Made by a program: the position numbers and the translations under genes
Source of the DNA: Chlorella sorokiniana
Taxonomy: Eukaryota > Chlorophyta > Trebouxiophyceae > Chlorellales > Chlorellaceae
Assembly: GCA_025917655.1 (NCBI GenBank)
Contig: CP084619.1
Location: forward strand, 4,197,001-4,261,000
Direction of reading: 5' to 3'
Length of the DNA: 64,000 nucleotides
Shown here: positions 50,264 to 60,567 of the stretch, piece by piece
Layout of the letters: every line of letters begins with the position of its first letter
Position numbering within the stretch: position 1 is the first letter of the stretch
Notes under the pieces: generated by a model
Told to the model about the DNA's origin: nothing
The model's database searches: none
Seen by the model: the letters and a program-made list of their open reading frames with translations, nothing else

Positions 50264-50758
50264 GGCACCTGCGACTGTCAACCGCCTTGAAGGTTTCCCC
50301 ATTTTTTTTTTATCGACCTTTTTGGACTGAATGCTACGCACTTCCTGCCATCCCGTGCTTCTGCTGCTCATGTGTCCCAAGCTGTGACCAGCCCAGCCTG
50401 TTTAAAGTTGTGGCCGCCAGCCGCCTGACTCTCTGTCATGCATGTATTGGTGTACAGCCCCGCTACCACGTCATTTTGCTGAGCCACAGCAGTCAAAGCG
50501 TGGCTAGGGTCTAGGTGATGACCCCATGCCGCCCAGCAATCAGCGCACAGCGGCATGCCAGGGATGCAGGTGGCTTTGAAGCGATGTGTCGCCGGGTGCC
50601 TACAGCCCCCAGCTCTGGCTGCTGGGAGGGTGCAACTGGCAGACGCCGCTGAGGAGCCGGCTTGCAGCTTACACGGCCCAGGAGCTCAGCAGAGCAAGGT
50701 GGTGGTGGTGTGTGTGTGTGTGTGTGTGTGTGTGGGGGGGGGCAGTCATGCAGTTGAG
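50264..50758. other. Tail-to-tail intergenic region with GT microsatellite
   Basis: It holds the 3' ends of the 46974 gene and the TrmO gene. A T run at 50302-50311 and a (GT)n run at about 50709-50734 followed by eight or so G are present. Coding-strand TGTAA at 50669-50673, about 86 bases past the TrmO stop, is a candidate poly(A) signal. No gene is seen. Confidence 0.5.
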
Positions 50759-52491
50759 TCAGGCATCTTGGGTGGCAGCCAGGCGGGCGCTCCTGAGCAC
50801 CACGTCGCCGCTGCCCTCCACGACATCGTACCCAATCTGCACTCCATCCAGCACCACCTTCCAGTACCCCTCGTCCGGGCGCTGCCAGTAGCTGCACCCG
50901 CAGCTGCACCCTGCTCGGGGCTGCTTCGCAGCCGCCTCCGCTGGACAGGGCTGCAGGACCGCCATGCTGCGTGCGCCGCGGCACCTTGATGCGCTGCGTC
51001 ACGCTGCGGATGTCCCGCGCAAGCACCTCCCGCACCAGCTGCAGGTACTGTTGGAAGCTGGGGTACAGGGAGTGGCGGCCGCGTTGCGCCACGCGCTCTG
51101 CAGCGCCGCCTCAGCGCCAGGTGGCACCCGCAGCGAGCCGATATGCAGCGGCTCGTCCTCAGCCTGCCCGGCAGGAAGGGAGAAAGGCAACAGATGAGCA
51201 ACTTATACTGATACAAAGGCCAACACCCGTCAAGTTCCTTGGCCCTGCCCAGCAGCTCTACGTCGCGCCCACCTTGGCCGCCACCCAGGCGGGCGCCGCC
51301 GCTGCAGGCACGTTGTCGCAAAACGGCACAAACGGCTTGACGTCCAACACGGGGCTGCCGTCCACGACGTCAGCGCCGCCCAGCACCAGCGTGCCCCTCC
51401 ACAGCCACCACCTGCGCCACGCTGAGGCCCAGGGGGCAGGGGCGGTGCGGCGAGCGGGTGGCAAACACGCCCAGGCGCCCGCCGTCCAGCCGCGGCACCC
51501 TGCGCAGAGGCGGCAGCAGGGCTGGTTGGAGGCCACTGAGTCGCCCAGAACAGCAGAGCGAGATGCAAGAAAGCTTTCGTAGCCACCCAACGCACAACCG
51601 CTGATCGACTGGCGCTAAGCCCACTCTCACCACTCCAGCACCCCTTCAAACCTAATGCAACACTCTCGTCTCCACCTCCACGTCACCCACCTAATCTTTG
51701 CCCGCACGCCGCTGTCGTCCCTGCTCCAGAGTCGCTGCAGGTCAGTGTTCTCGTGAAACACGTACAGCAGCCAACAATGGCTGTACTGCTGCAGGCCCTC
51801 GAAGAAGTCGGCGCTCAGCCCCGGGCGCAGCGTGAGCCGCGCCCGCGCCGCGGGCACCAGCAGCGGCTGGCGCGGCGTGCCGTTGCGCCGCGAGAAGCAC
51901 GAGTGCAGCAGGCCGATGGGGCGCAGCGGGAAGGTCACTTGCAGCAAGTCCAGGCCGCTGGCCCAGCCCCTCCACCCGCCTCTGTCTCCTCGCCCCCGGC
52001 TGACCCTCGCCGCCGCCGCGATGCTGCTGCCCTGGGAGAGGCTGAAATGCTGCGCTGCTCTCCAGCTGCCCTAGTCGCAGCTGCAGCTGCCGCAGCTCCC
52101 TCTGCAAAGCAGCAAGGGTGGAGCAGAGAAAGGGCTAATGTGCGACTAGGCGCGGCCAGGGAGAGAACGCACGCAGGGACAACGCAACCCCAGCTGTTTG
52201 CACAGTTTACCTCGGCTTTTACCCGGCCTGCCCGTTCAGCACGCCTCTCATCTGATGCAAACTTAACCTCTTCCTGTGAGTTTCGAAAAACAGTGAAGAA
52301 TAATGTAAGCACAGCCCAGCAGAGCAGGCGGCACAGTGCCGCCCACCGCGATGTTCCCTCAGCCGAGAATAGCACATCATCACCTCGGCATGGCGCAAAT
52401 CAGCTCTTAATCTAGCAAGCCGCCGCAGTTGAAAGACCGTGTGCGCCGCCAGGAGCACCACAGCAGCTGCTTGAGTTGCAAACGCCCACAT
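50759..52491 (-). CDS. TRMO: TrmO/TsaA-type tRNA N6-methyltransferase with membrane-anchor-like N-terminus
   Basis: TrmO (YaeB, UPF0066) methylates the N6 of t6A at position 37 of tRNA(Thr), using S-adenosylmethionine on a beta-barrel fold. The start at 52491 gives MWAFATQAAAVVLLAAHTVF, a hydrophobic segment, then QLRRLARLRADLRHAE and ELRQLQLRLGQLES, coiled-coil-like. The core has FPLRPIGLLHSCFSRRNGTP with the family's RNGTPRQP start, QQYSHCWLLYVFHEN, RLDGGRLGVFATRSPHRPCP (the GVFATRSPHRP signature), LVLGGADVVDGSPVLDVKPF, and a C-terminal domain including YWKVVLDGVQIGYDVVEG, stop at 50759. All TsaA signature motifs are present. The anchor and coiled coil are absent from bacterial TrmO but similar additions occur in eukaryotic homologues. 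The gene diverges from the radical-SAM gene. Confidence 0.87.
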
Positions 52492-52784
52492 GCCGGCAAT
52501 GACGGCGTCGTAGGTGCATCAATTACTACAGAAGTTGCTATCCAATATGCAAGCAGGCACATTTCGACATGCAGAAGCGGTGGTTGTGGCACGAGCAGTA
52601 CACATTTGAGGTGCCACGAAGTTTGGCGGCAATCTTGTGCGGCTGTGTGATTGAAGGACCTAGAAAAAAACCTATAAACAAAGGAGGGACGCTCCAGTGT
52701 TGCTTTTCGGAACCGCAACTTTTGTTGCGGTCGGGAGGAGTTCGCGGGCGATTTCCACGTTTCACATTAAATAAGACACGCAAT
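52492..52784. promoter_or_regulatory. Divergent promoter region, TrmO and radical-SAM genes
   Basis: 293 bp separate the two start codons. The stretch is AT-rich for this genome (for example 52650-52690, aaaaaaacctataaacaaa; a TATA-like motif at about 52672). A shared promoter for two RNA-related genes is an inference. Confidence 0.5.
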
Positions 52785-55700
52785 ATGAGTTGCGTCAGTC
52801 CGGCGCAAGTCGGGCGCTGGCTGCCTACCACAAGGTGAAGGGGACTGGCCAGTCATTGCCGCGTGACCCTCATCTCAATGTAGAACATTGCTCTCATGAC
52901 TTGTAAAAAGCAATGCATGCAGGCTTCCAGGCCTGCCGATACGTCGCAGCACCAGCAGGCTGCACCGCCGCAGCTGCCGCAGCACTGCCACCGCCACTTC
53001 CGCGCCAGAGCTAGACCTGCCACCAGCCGTGGCCCCGCAGCCCAGCGGAGCAGAACTCGAGGCGCGTGAGGAGCGGATGCTGCAGGCAGGGAAGGGTGAC
53101 ATCTATGGCATCCCGCGGGCGGAGTGGACCAAGCTGCAGTCCCCCGCCCGCTACCTCGGAAACGAGTTTGGCAGCATCCACAAGGCTTGGGACAGCGCCA
53201 ACATCCGCTTCGCCCTCACCTACCCTGAAATCTACGAAGGTAGGGCTTTCGACGCTGCAAAAGATTCTCTTGCTCACAGCCAGCCTGCTGCTGTTCCGCA
53301 TTGCATCACACCCCCTCCCCTTCCTAACGCGACCCTGTCACAGTGGGCGCCTCCAACCTCGGCCACATCATCCTCTACGGCCTGCTGAACCAGCAGGAGG
53401 GGCTGCTGTGCGACCGTGCCTACTACCCGGGAGAAGACATGCAGGCGCGTGGATGTCGGGTGGACAGCAGCGTCGCTGCTTGTAAAATACCAGAGCCACA
53501 CAAGCCACTGAGCGCCCGGGCCCGCGCGACTTGCGCACGGAACTTGGGGCGGGCGCTTCTCTCTGCTCCCTGCTGCTGCGGTTGGTCATTGCTTGGACCA
53601 GCAAGGGCGTGGCCTTTCTGCCTTTCACCTGCCCATGCTTGGTTTTCACCCCACATGCCTCAACCAAGTCCACCTCTCGCTGTGGCTGTCCTTCATTGTG
53701 CTGCGCAGGCGCTGCTGGCCAAGTACGGCAAGCGCCTCTTCGGCGTGGAGAGCCGCCGCCCGCTCAACGAGTTTGACGTGCTCGGCTTCTCGCTGTCCTA
53801 CGAGCTGGGCGGTACCAACATCCTGGAGATGCTGCGCCAGGCGGGCGTACCGCGCACGTGGAAGGTGCCGCGCCGCCGGGCGGGTGCATGAGTGGCAGCG
53901 GGGTGGCAGTGGTGCCCCTCGCAGTGTCATGGGTGCTGCTGGCCCCTGGAGGGTGTTGACCAGGCACGGGAAGGGGTATCGATCCGCAGCGTGCTCCGCA
54001 CCGCTGAACTGCCGCAGGAGCGGCAGGAGGAGGCGGGCAAGCCGTGGGATCCAGCCGCCGGCTCGGCGCCGCTCGTCTTTGCTGGCGGGCCCACCGCCAC
54101 CAGCAATCCCGAGCCCTTTGCAGACTTCTTCGACTTCTTCGCCCTGGGGATGGCGAGGAGCTGCTGGTGAGCAGCTGCTGTGGTCATGCTGTGCACGGTA
54201 CGGTCATACGACCTCGCCATAAGCCGGGAGCCTCCGCACGAACAGCATGAAGCGGTCTTGGCTGGCTGCAGCATTATCATGCGCAGACCAGGCTCCGCCT
54301 CTCCCCCTGTTTTCGTTACAAGCTAGGGCATGCTGCGATGCTCGCAGGTTGAAATCGGGCAGTGCCTGCAGCGGTGCCGCGCCGAGCGGCTGGACCGCGA
54401 CGGCACGCTGTACCGCCTGGCCACCACTGTGGAGGGCGTGTACGTACCGCAGGTTAGTGCGCGCTGCTGCCATGCCTTACCCCCGAACCCGCCTGCTTGT
54501 TCAGCAGCACGCGGTCACCACTGGCCGCCGATCACACTTGCTTGCCTCGCTTCCCTTTTAAGAAAAGCAAGGCAAAGCAATCAGCTCCTCCTGCGAGTCT
54601 CACTGTCTTTGCTCCCCCTCGCCCCCTCCCTGCACCCTGCAGTTTTACGACGCGCCGGGCGGCTGGGGCGGCGCCGTGTTCCCCAACCGCGAGGGGGTGC
54701 CGGAGCGGGTGAAGCGCCGCGTCTGCGCCCGATCCCTTCCAGCAGATTGGGCTGGTGCCGTTCGTGGACACCGTGCACAACCGCTTGACGGTGGAGATCC
54801 GGCGGGGCTGTACCCGCGGTTGCAGGCGAGGCGGGCAGCGCGGGGGGTCCGCTTGCTTATGCCGCCTGTCTGGCGCAGCGCGGGCCCATGGCCGAGCCCC
54901 GAGCTCTTCCCGCCTCAGCGCCCGGCTCGCAGAAGCTTGGTGAACAGGTTTCTGACGTCGGACCTGTGCAGGTTCTGCCAGCCGGGCATGCTGACGCGCC
55001 CTGCTCGCGACGTGGAGCCCAGCCGGGTGGTGGACGCTGTGGAGCACGGCATGCGACTGACGGTGGGCTGGGGCGAAGCTGGCGCGCCCGCAACGCTGCT
55101 CGCGGCTGGGCCTGCCCTGCTGGGTGCCAACCCCTGGCCCGCCTCCCCTTCACTGGCTCAGCGGCGCCGCTGGTTCAGCAGCGGCAGCATGGACCAAGTT
55201 GTTGACCGAGGTTCCTGCTTGCTGTTTTACCTGTGTTTGTGTGTGTTGCCTGCAGGGGTACAACGAGTTCAGCCTGCTCTCGCTCTCCTGCTCCGACTAC
55301 CTCAGCCTGCCATCCGTGGGCATCCAGATCAAGAACCGGCTCAAGGACGAAAAACGTTGCGCTCAGCCTGCCCAGCCAGGTAGGTGTGCTGGTCGAGGGC
55401 GGCGGACAGCCGCGACGGGTGCTGCAGGCGGCCGCTGAAGCGGCTGCTCGCCAACTTATGGCATGCCCCTGGAATGAGACCGCCTGGATGGCGCAGCTGG
55501 CACCCGCAGATCTCCCAGCCCTTCAGCTCCCTCCTCATGGTTGCTTTTGCAATCTGCCGCAGCGCGTGGACCGGTTTGATGACGACATCGCCCACATCGT
55601 GACCAACTCCGCCAAGCGCTCCGGCCTGACCTTTGCCCCGGAGGCGGGCACGCAGGTTGGCCTCAGCTCTGCAGCTCTGGGCTGCCGGCTCGACTGGTCG

Positions 55701-58700
55701 CACAGCTTGCGCTGAGGCCCTTGGCACCCTTTGGTCGGCCCGCTTGAAGCCTTCTTCTTGCACTGGTTCAATAGAATCCCTGCCTTTCCTTATCCGCTCA
55801 TCTCAGTGTGACTTTCTGCTCACCTGCAACCCCCCTCCTCCCCCGGCCTCGCCCTACAGCGCCTGCGCGACATCATCAATAAGGGTCTGACCAACGAGGA
55901 GCTGCTGCGGGGGTGAAGACGGCGTGGGTGAGGCTACAGCGTGCTGCGTGCGTGTGCCTCCCCGCGTCCCCCCACCCGGTTGCCTCCCAATCTGAGCCTG
56001 CGGTGCACAGATGGAGCACCTGCAGCAAGCAATGGCTGCGATGGCCTCGCGCTCTGGGGCCACACCACTGCACGCCTGCCCCCGGCCGCCACAGGACAAG
56101 GGCTGGCGCCAGGTCAAGCTGTACTTCATGATTGGCCTGCCTGGGGAGACTGACGCAGACGTGATGGGCATTGCCGAGACGGTGGAATGGCTGCAGCGAG
56201 AGTGCCGCCAGGGCAAGTGGCACCTCGCCGTGAACGTGACCATCAGGTGGGGGGCTGCTGGCCACACCGCCAGATGCTGACGTGGGCCGCCACATCTTTT
56301 CATGCTTGAGTTGAGACGTGGATTCGAGCAGCACGCGTCCAGCATGCATGCTGTTCCATTGTTTCGGGCTTGTTTGGCCAGGGAGTTGGGTGGGGTGCAG
56401 ACAGTTACCAAACCCTGCAGAGGGGTGGCCACCAGTTAATGTTGGCGCAGCCACCAGTCGACAGTCTGCCTGCTGTGTTTCCTGGGGTGCAGCAACTTCA
56501 CGCCCAAGCCGCACACGCCCTTCCAGTGGCACTCCGTCAGCACCGCAGAGTTTCTCCGCAAGCAGGTGGGTGGGCTGCGCTGCAGCGCTGTTTGCTGGTT
56601 GAACAAGTCTAGACGCAGGGCGATGCCGCGACAGAGCATGCTCTCATAAAGCTTTCCCGCACACCATGCCAACCTTGTGCCGCTGCTGCTGCATTCCTTC
56701 CGTCTGCTGTGGACTTGCAGGCCATGCTGCGTGAAGCCCTCCGCAAGCTGTACCAAGTCAAGGCCAACTTCACACCCGTCGGCATCTCGGGTGGGGCCTG
56801 CTTGCTGGCCTGGCAGGCCTCAGGCATGCCGGTTGGCTGCTGGGCAGCAGCGGCAGGGACTCCGTACACGCCCAGGGCTGCTGTGCCTTGTGCTGAAGCT
56901 GCATACCATGCCTGCATGTGCACAGCGCACTGCCGCCCAACTCCGCCTCTGTCTGCGCCGTGCAGCCTTTGAGGACTTCATCGGCCGCGGCGACCGCCGC
57001 ATCGGCGCCGTGATTCAGCGAGCCTGGGAGCTGGGCGCCACAAACGATGCCTGGTGCGGTCTGGACCCCCCCCCCGCCCCCCCCGCCCCGTTCCACATCC
57101 GCCCCTTGCCTGCTTCTCTTGCCCCCGCCGCCCAGCTAGGACTACCGAACCGCCTGCCTTTGTTTTCCGGCTGCCACATGGCGGGCCACGGAGGCACGCT
57201 GCCCGCTTTCTGCTAGGTCGAAACCTGGAGTCCCCAGCCCTGCTGCCTGCCCGCCTGGTCCCTCCCTGCGTCCTCTCAGGTGGCAGAACGCCGATGCCTG
57301 CTATCAGGCGTGGAGCCAGGCGATAGCTGACTGCGGCATGGACTGGAAGTATCGTCAGGTGGAGAGCGGGGGAGTGGGACGTCCTAGAGCACCTGGTGAG
57401 AGGGCGTGTGGCGGGCTGGTGATCAAATCACCTTCTCACACCGCCATCAGCAACAGAGAGGGGCCACCAACAATGCCCGGCCCTGTAGCTGCGGTTGTTT
57501 TGTGAGCAGGAGTTGGAGTACCCTGTGAAGCATGCATGTGGTGATGCAAACCCCCACAGGCAAGGGCCTCCTGACCCACTCTGCACACCGCAAAACCCTG
57601 CTGTGCCCCCTTCGCAGGGTGACGCGCGCTACCGCAAGCAGGGCGGCAGCGGCAAGGGGCGGGTGGACCGCGGAGAACTGGCGGGTGGGGCCCCCGCAGC
57701 ACTCGGCCCCGCTCTCTGCAGCCGCGGCGGCAGCCACGAATCGCTGCCTGCCTGCTGCCTGGCTCCCAGCGCTGACAGTTAGGCCCCTGTGCCCCTCCCC
57801 CTTCCCTCCGCAGATCCGCGACTGGATGCCCCGCTGCCCTGGGACCACATCGACACCGGCATCTCCAAGTGGTGGCTCAAGACAGACCTGCAGCGTGCGC
57901 TGGAGGCCGCCACAGTCCCAGACTGCTCGCACTCGGGTGGGTGGCTGGGGTAGGTGGGGGAGGGGAGTGTGGTTGGGTGGCTGGATGGCTGGTTGGGTGT
58001 ATCGCAGAGGCCTCGCAGATGAGTGACCAGCAGGACCTGCATGCCTTGGGTCTGGCAGTAATCACCCTTCACCCCTACGTTCCCTCCGCCTCCCACCCAT
58101 ACAAACCAACACATGCAGGCTTGTGCACGGAGTGCGGCGTGTGCGACGATGGAGAGGCGTTTGGCAGCAACGTCGTGTTTGAGCCGCCCCCATCCCCGAG
58201 TTTGAGGGGCACTACCGGCCCAATGCGACGCGCGCGCAGCGCCTGCGCTTCAGGCATGCATGCGGCGGGGCTGGGGTAGTGTGGTGCAGCGGCGGGCGTG
58301 GTTGAGCGATATAGGCGCATGCAGGCCGTGCTGTGCAGGGCCTTGGCCTTCGCACAGCATGGCTTGTGGCCAGCCAGCCCATCGACGAGCCTTCTGCGGG
58401 GCGGTTGCGGGGCACCGGCGAGACGCGGCGCTCCACACCTGCAGCCGTCTGGGTCCACATCAACACCAGAAGTCCCACGGTTGGCCTCTGATCTCGCTGC
58501 CGCGCGCAGGTTCTCCAAGACAGACGACATGGTGTTTGTGGGCCACTTGGACGTGATGAAGACGTTTGACCGTGCCTGCCGCCGAGCCGCGCTGCCCATC
58601 TCGGGTGCGTTGCCTGCACACTCCCGGCCCTGGACACGCCCGGTGCTTCCACTGCTCGGCCCGTGCATTGCTGTCACAGCGGGGCCGTCGCTGGCGCTCA

Positions 58701-60040
58701 CTTTGGCTGCTTGCCAGCGCGGCGTGCGTGCTTACGGCAGGCAGCCAGCCCCACATGCGCTCGTCGTCAACTGCCGCTGCGCAAAGTTTGCCGTCCTCCT
58801 CACCGCTGCCCCGCCCATGCCACCCCGCAGCCGACCAGTCGCCATACGCCGTGCGGCAGCGCATCTATGCGGCGCTCCCGCTGCCGCTGGGGGCCACCAG
58901 CGCCGGCGAGTGGCTGGAGCTAAACCTCACGCAGCGGCTGGAGGCGGAGGATGTGCGGCGCCGCTTGCAGGTGGGGCCCCGCTGCGCCGCCGCCGCTGCG
59001 GATTCAGCCTGCTGCGCGCTGCTTCAAGCCGCAGCAGCTGGGAAGCTGTGCACCGCTCCATCAGCAATCTGCGATACTCCCGTAGCTTGCGCCCCCATGG
59101 TTTGAGAGTCGCCCTGGCCCCTCAACTCCCCGCCCGCCCGCAGGCCCAGCTGCCGCCCGGCCTGGACCTGCTGAGCGTTGAGGAGGCGGCGGTGAAGAAG
59201 ATCGACGGCAGCAACGGCGAGAAGATGGCGCAGCTGCTGGAGTCGGTGGAGTATTACCTGGTGGTGGAGCATGCACAGCATGCGCAGCAGGACTCGCAGC
59301 AGGCGCAGGAGGAACCACAGCGCGCGCAACACGCCGTCGCGGCAGCCGCGGCAGCCGCGCTGGCGGCCCCCAAGTACGTGGTGGAGCGTCGGTCCAAGCA
59401 GCGCGGGCGCACCAAGGTGTCCCGTGTGGACCTGAAGTGGGCTCTGCTGGAGCTGGAAGGGTGCACCGCAGCGCGTGCTGCCGCTGCGGGCGTCCCGTTG
59501 GAGGTGCTGCCTGCAGACGGCAGCGCTGACGGCCGCGCGCTTGTCCGCGTGCGCACCGCCTGCGCCAACGGCAACCCCGTGCTCTCCCGGCAATGGTGCT
59601 GGAGCTGCTGAACTCTGGCGCGGCCGCCGCACAGGCGCACGTCTCGCTCGGCAGCAGCAGCAGCAGCAGCAGCGGCGGCGCCAACGAAGGCATCGCGGGC
59701 GAGGGCAGCGTCGCTGGCAGCGCAGATGCTGCGTTTGCGTTGGCCCACATCCACCGCTCCGACATCCGCCTGAGACCCATGGCAGTGCCGCAGCCAGACT
59801 GGCTGAAGCTGCGCTCCCTCTGCCGGTGGGTGGCGGCACCCGCTGACGCCGCACATCCCTGGCGCCCATGCTGCTGCCCTGCACCTCCTCACACCCTCTG
59901 GGCCTGCCCCCGCTCAACCTCGCCACGCTCCATGCCGTACACCACGCTGCAGGATGGAGGGCCACCTGGCTGCGGCGGCGGTCAGCGGCAGCGGCCCCTG
60001 GGCCAGCGGGCTGGAGAAGCGGCCGGTGTTCATGGAGTGA
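52785..60040 (+). CDS. Radical-SAM protein fused to DUF2344 domain (TIGR03960/TIGR03936 type)
   Basis: Exon 1 (52785-52834) codes MSCVSPAQVGRWLPTTR and is spliced to LPGLPIRRSTSRLHRRSC, an Arg/Ser-rich organelle leader. The B12-binding-like half has YLGNEFGSIHKAWDSANIRF, LTYPEIYE, VGASNLGHIILYGLLNQQEG and DVLGFSLSYELGGTNILEML. The radical-SAM half has TVEIRRGCTRGC spliced to RFCQPGMLTRPARDVEPSRV: the CxxxCxxC cluster motif spans a GC-AG intron (54826-54971). It continues YNEFSLLSLSCSDYLSLPSV, SGLTFAPEAGTQ, VKLYFMIGLPGETDADVMGI and NFTPKPHTPFQWHSVS. The DUF2344 part has TDDMVFVGHLDVMKTFDRAC, PLPLGATSAGEWLELNLTQR and GEKMAQLLESVEYYLVVEH, ending WASGLEKRPVFME, stop at 60040. In bacteria these two parts often lie beside ribosomal protein and RNase genes; the substrate is unknown. 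About 20 exons; two one-base slips are likely errors (near 54730 and 59586). Confidence 0.88.
54826..54971 (+). other. GC-AG intron within the radical-SAM cluster motif
   Basis: The junction ggttgcag|gcgagg ... ctgtgcag|gttctgc restores CTRGC-RFCQ exactly. The nearest GT donors do not keep this frame. A 146-bp intron therefore divides the iron-sulphur motif after its second cysteine. Confidence 0.7.
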
Positions 60041-60567
60041 GCGGCGTTGCTGCGACGGCGTCGTCGTGAACAGATCAGCGCAGCATGCCACGCCCGTTAC
60101 CGCATCATTGTTTCAACTATTGAGGCATCTCTTTGTGCCTTCACAATCACTCGGATACCCTCCATTGAACAAACCTGTGACTCTGCCCTTCACTCTGCCC
60201 AGCATCCATGCACTGCTTGGCAAACACGGCCCTCGGCTTTGCAAAGCTTACATTGCGTGGCAACCAGTCGAAAACCTTGTGAAGGCGATTCTCATCAGCA
60301 GGAAAACCGGATCATGGGCTCAACGCAAAATCGCAGGGATCAGGGGTGGCAGCAAGGGGGAGCAACAAGAAAGAGCGGGAGAAATAAAATGCGAGCACGG
60401 CTAACTTGATTGACAGAACTACAGCACACTAAGCACACCAGGAAAGCGATCAGAAGAACCAAAAGCAGCCCCCCGCAGCGGGGGCCAAACGGTCCCAAAG
60501 GAAGGCGCCCGCTCAGCAGGGCGCCATCTCAAGCAGGAACACAACGGTGAGCTGCTCAAACAGCTGC
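60041..60567. other. Tail-to-tail intergenic region, radical-SAM gene and CAS
   Basis: These 527 bp are AT-richer than the flanks. Coding-strand TGTAA at 60248-60252 lies about 320 bases past the CAS stop. No gene or structured repeat is seen. Confidence 0.4.
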
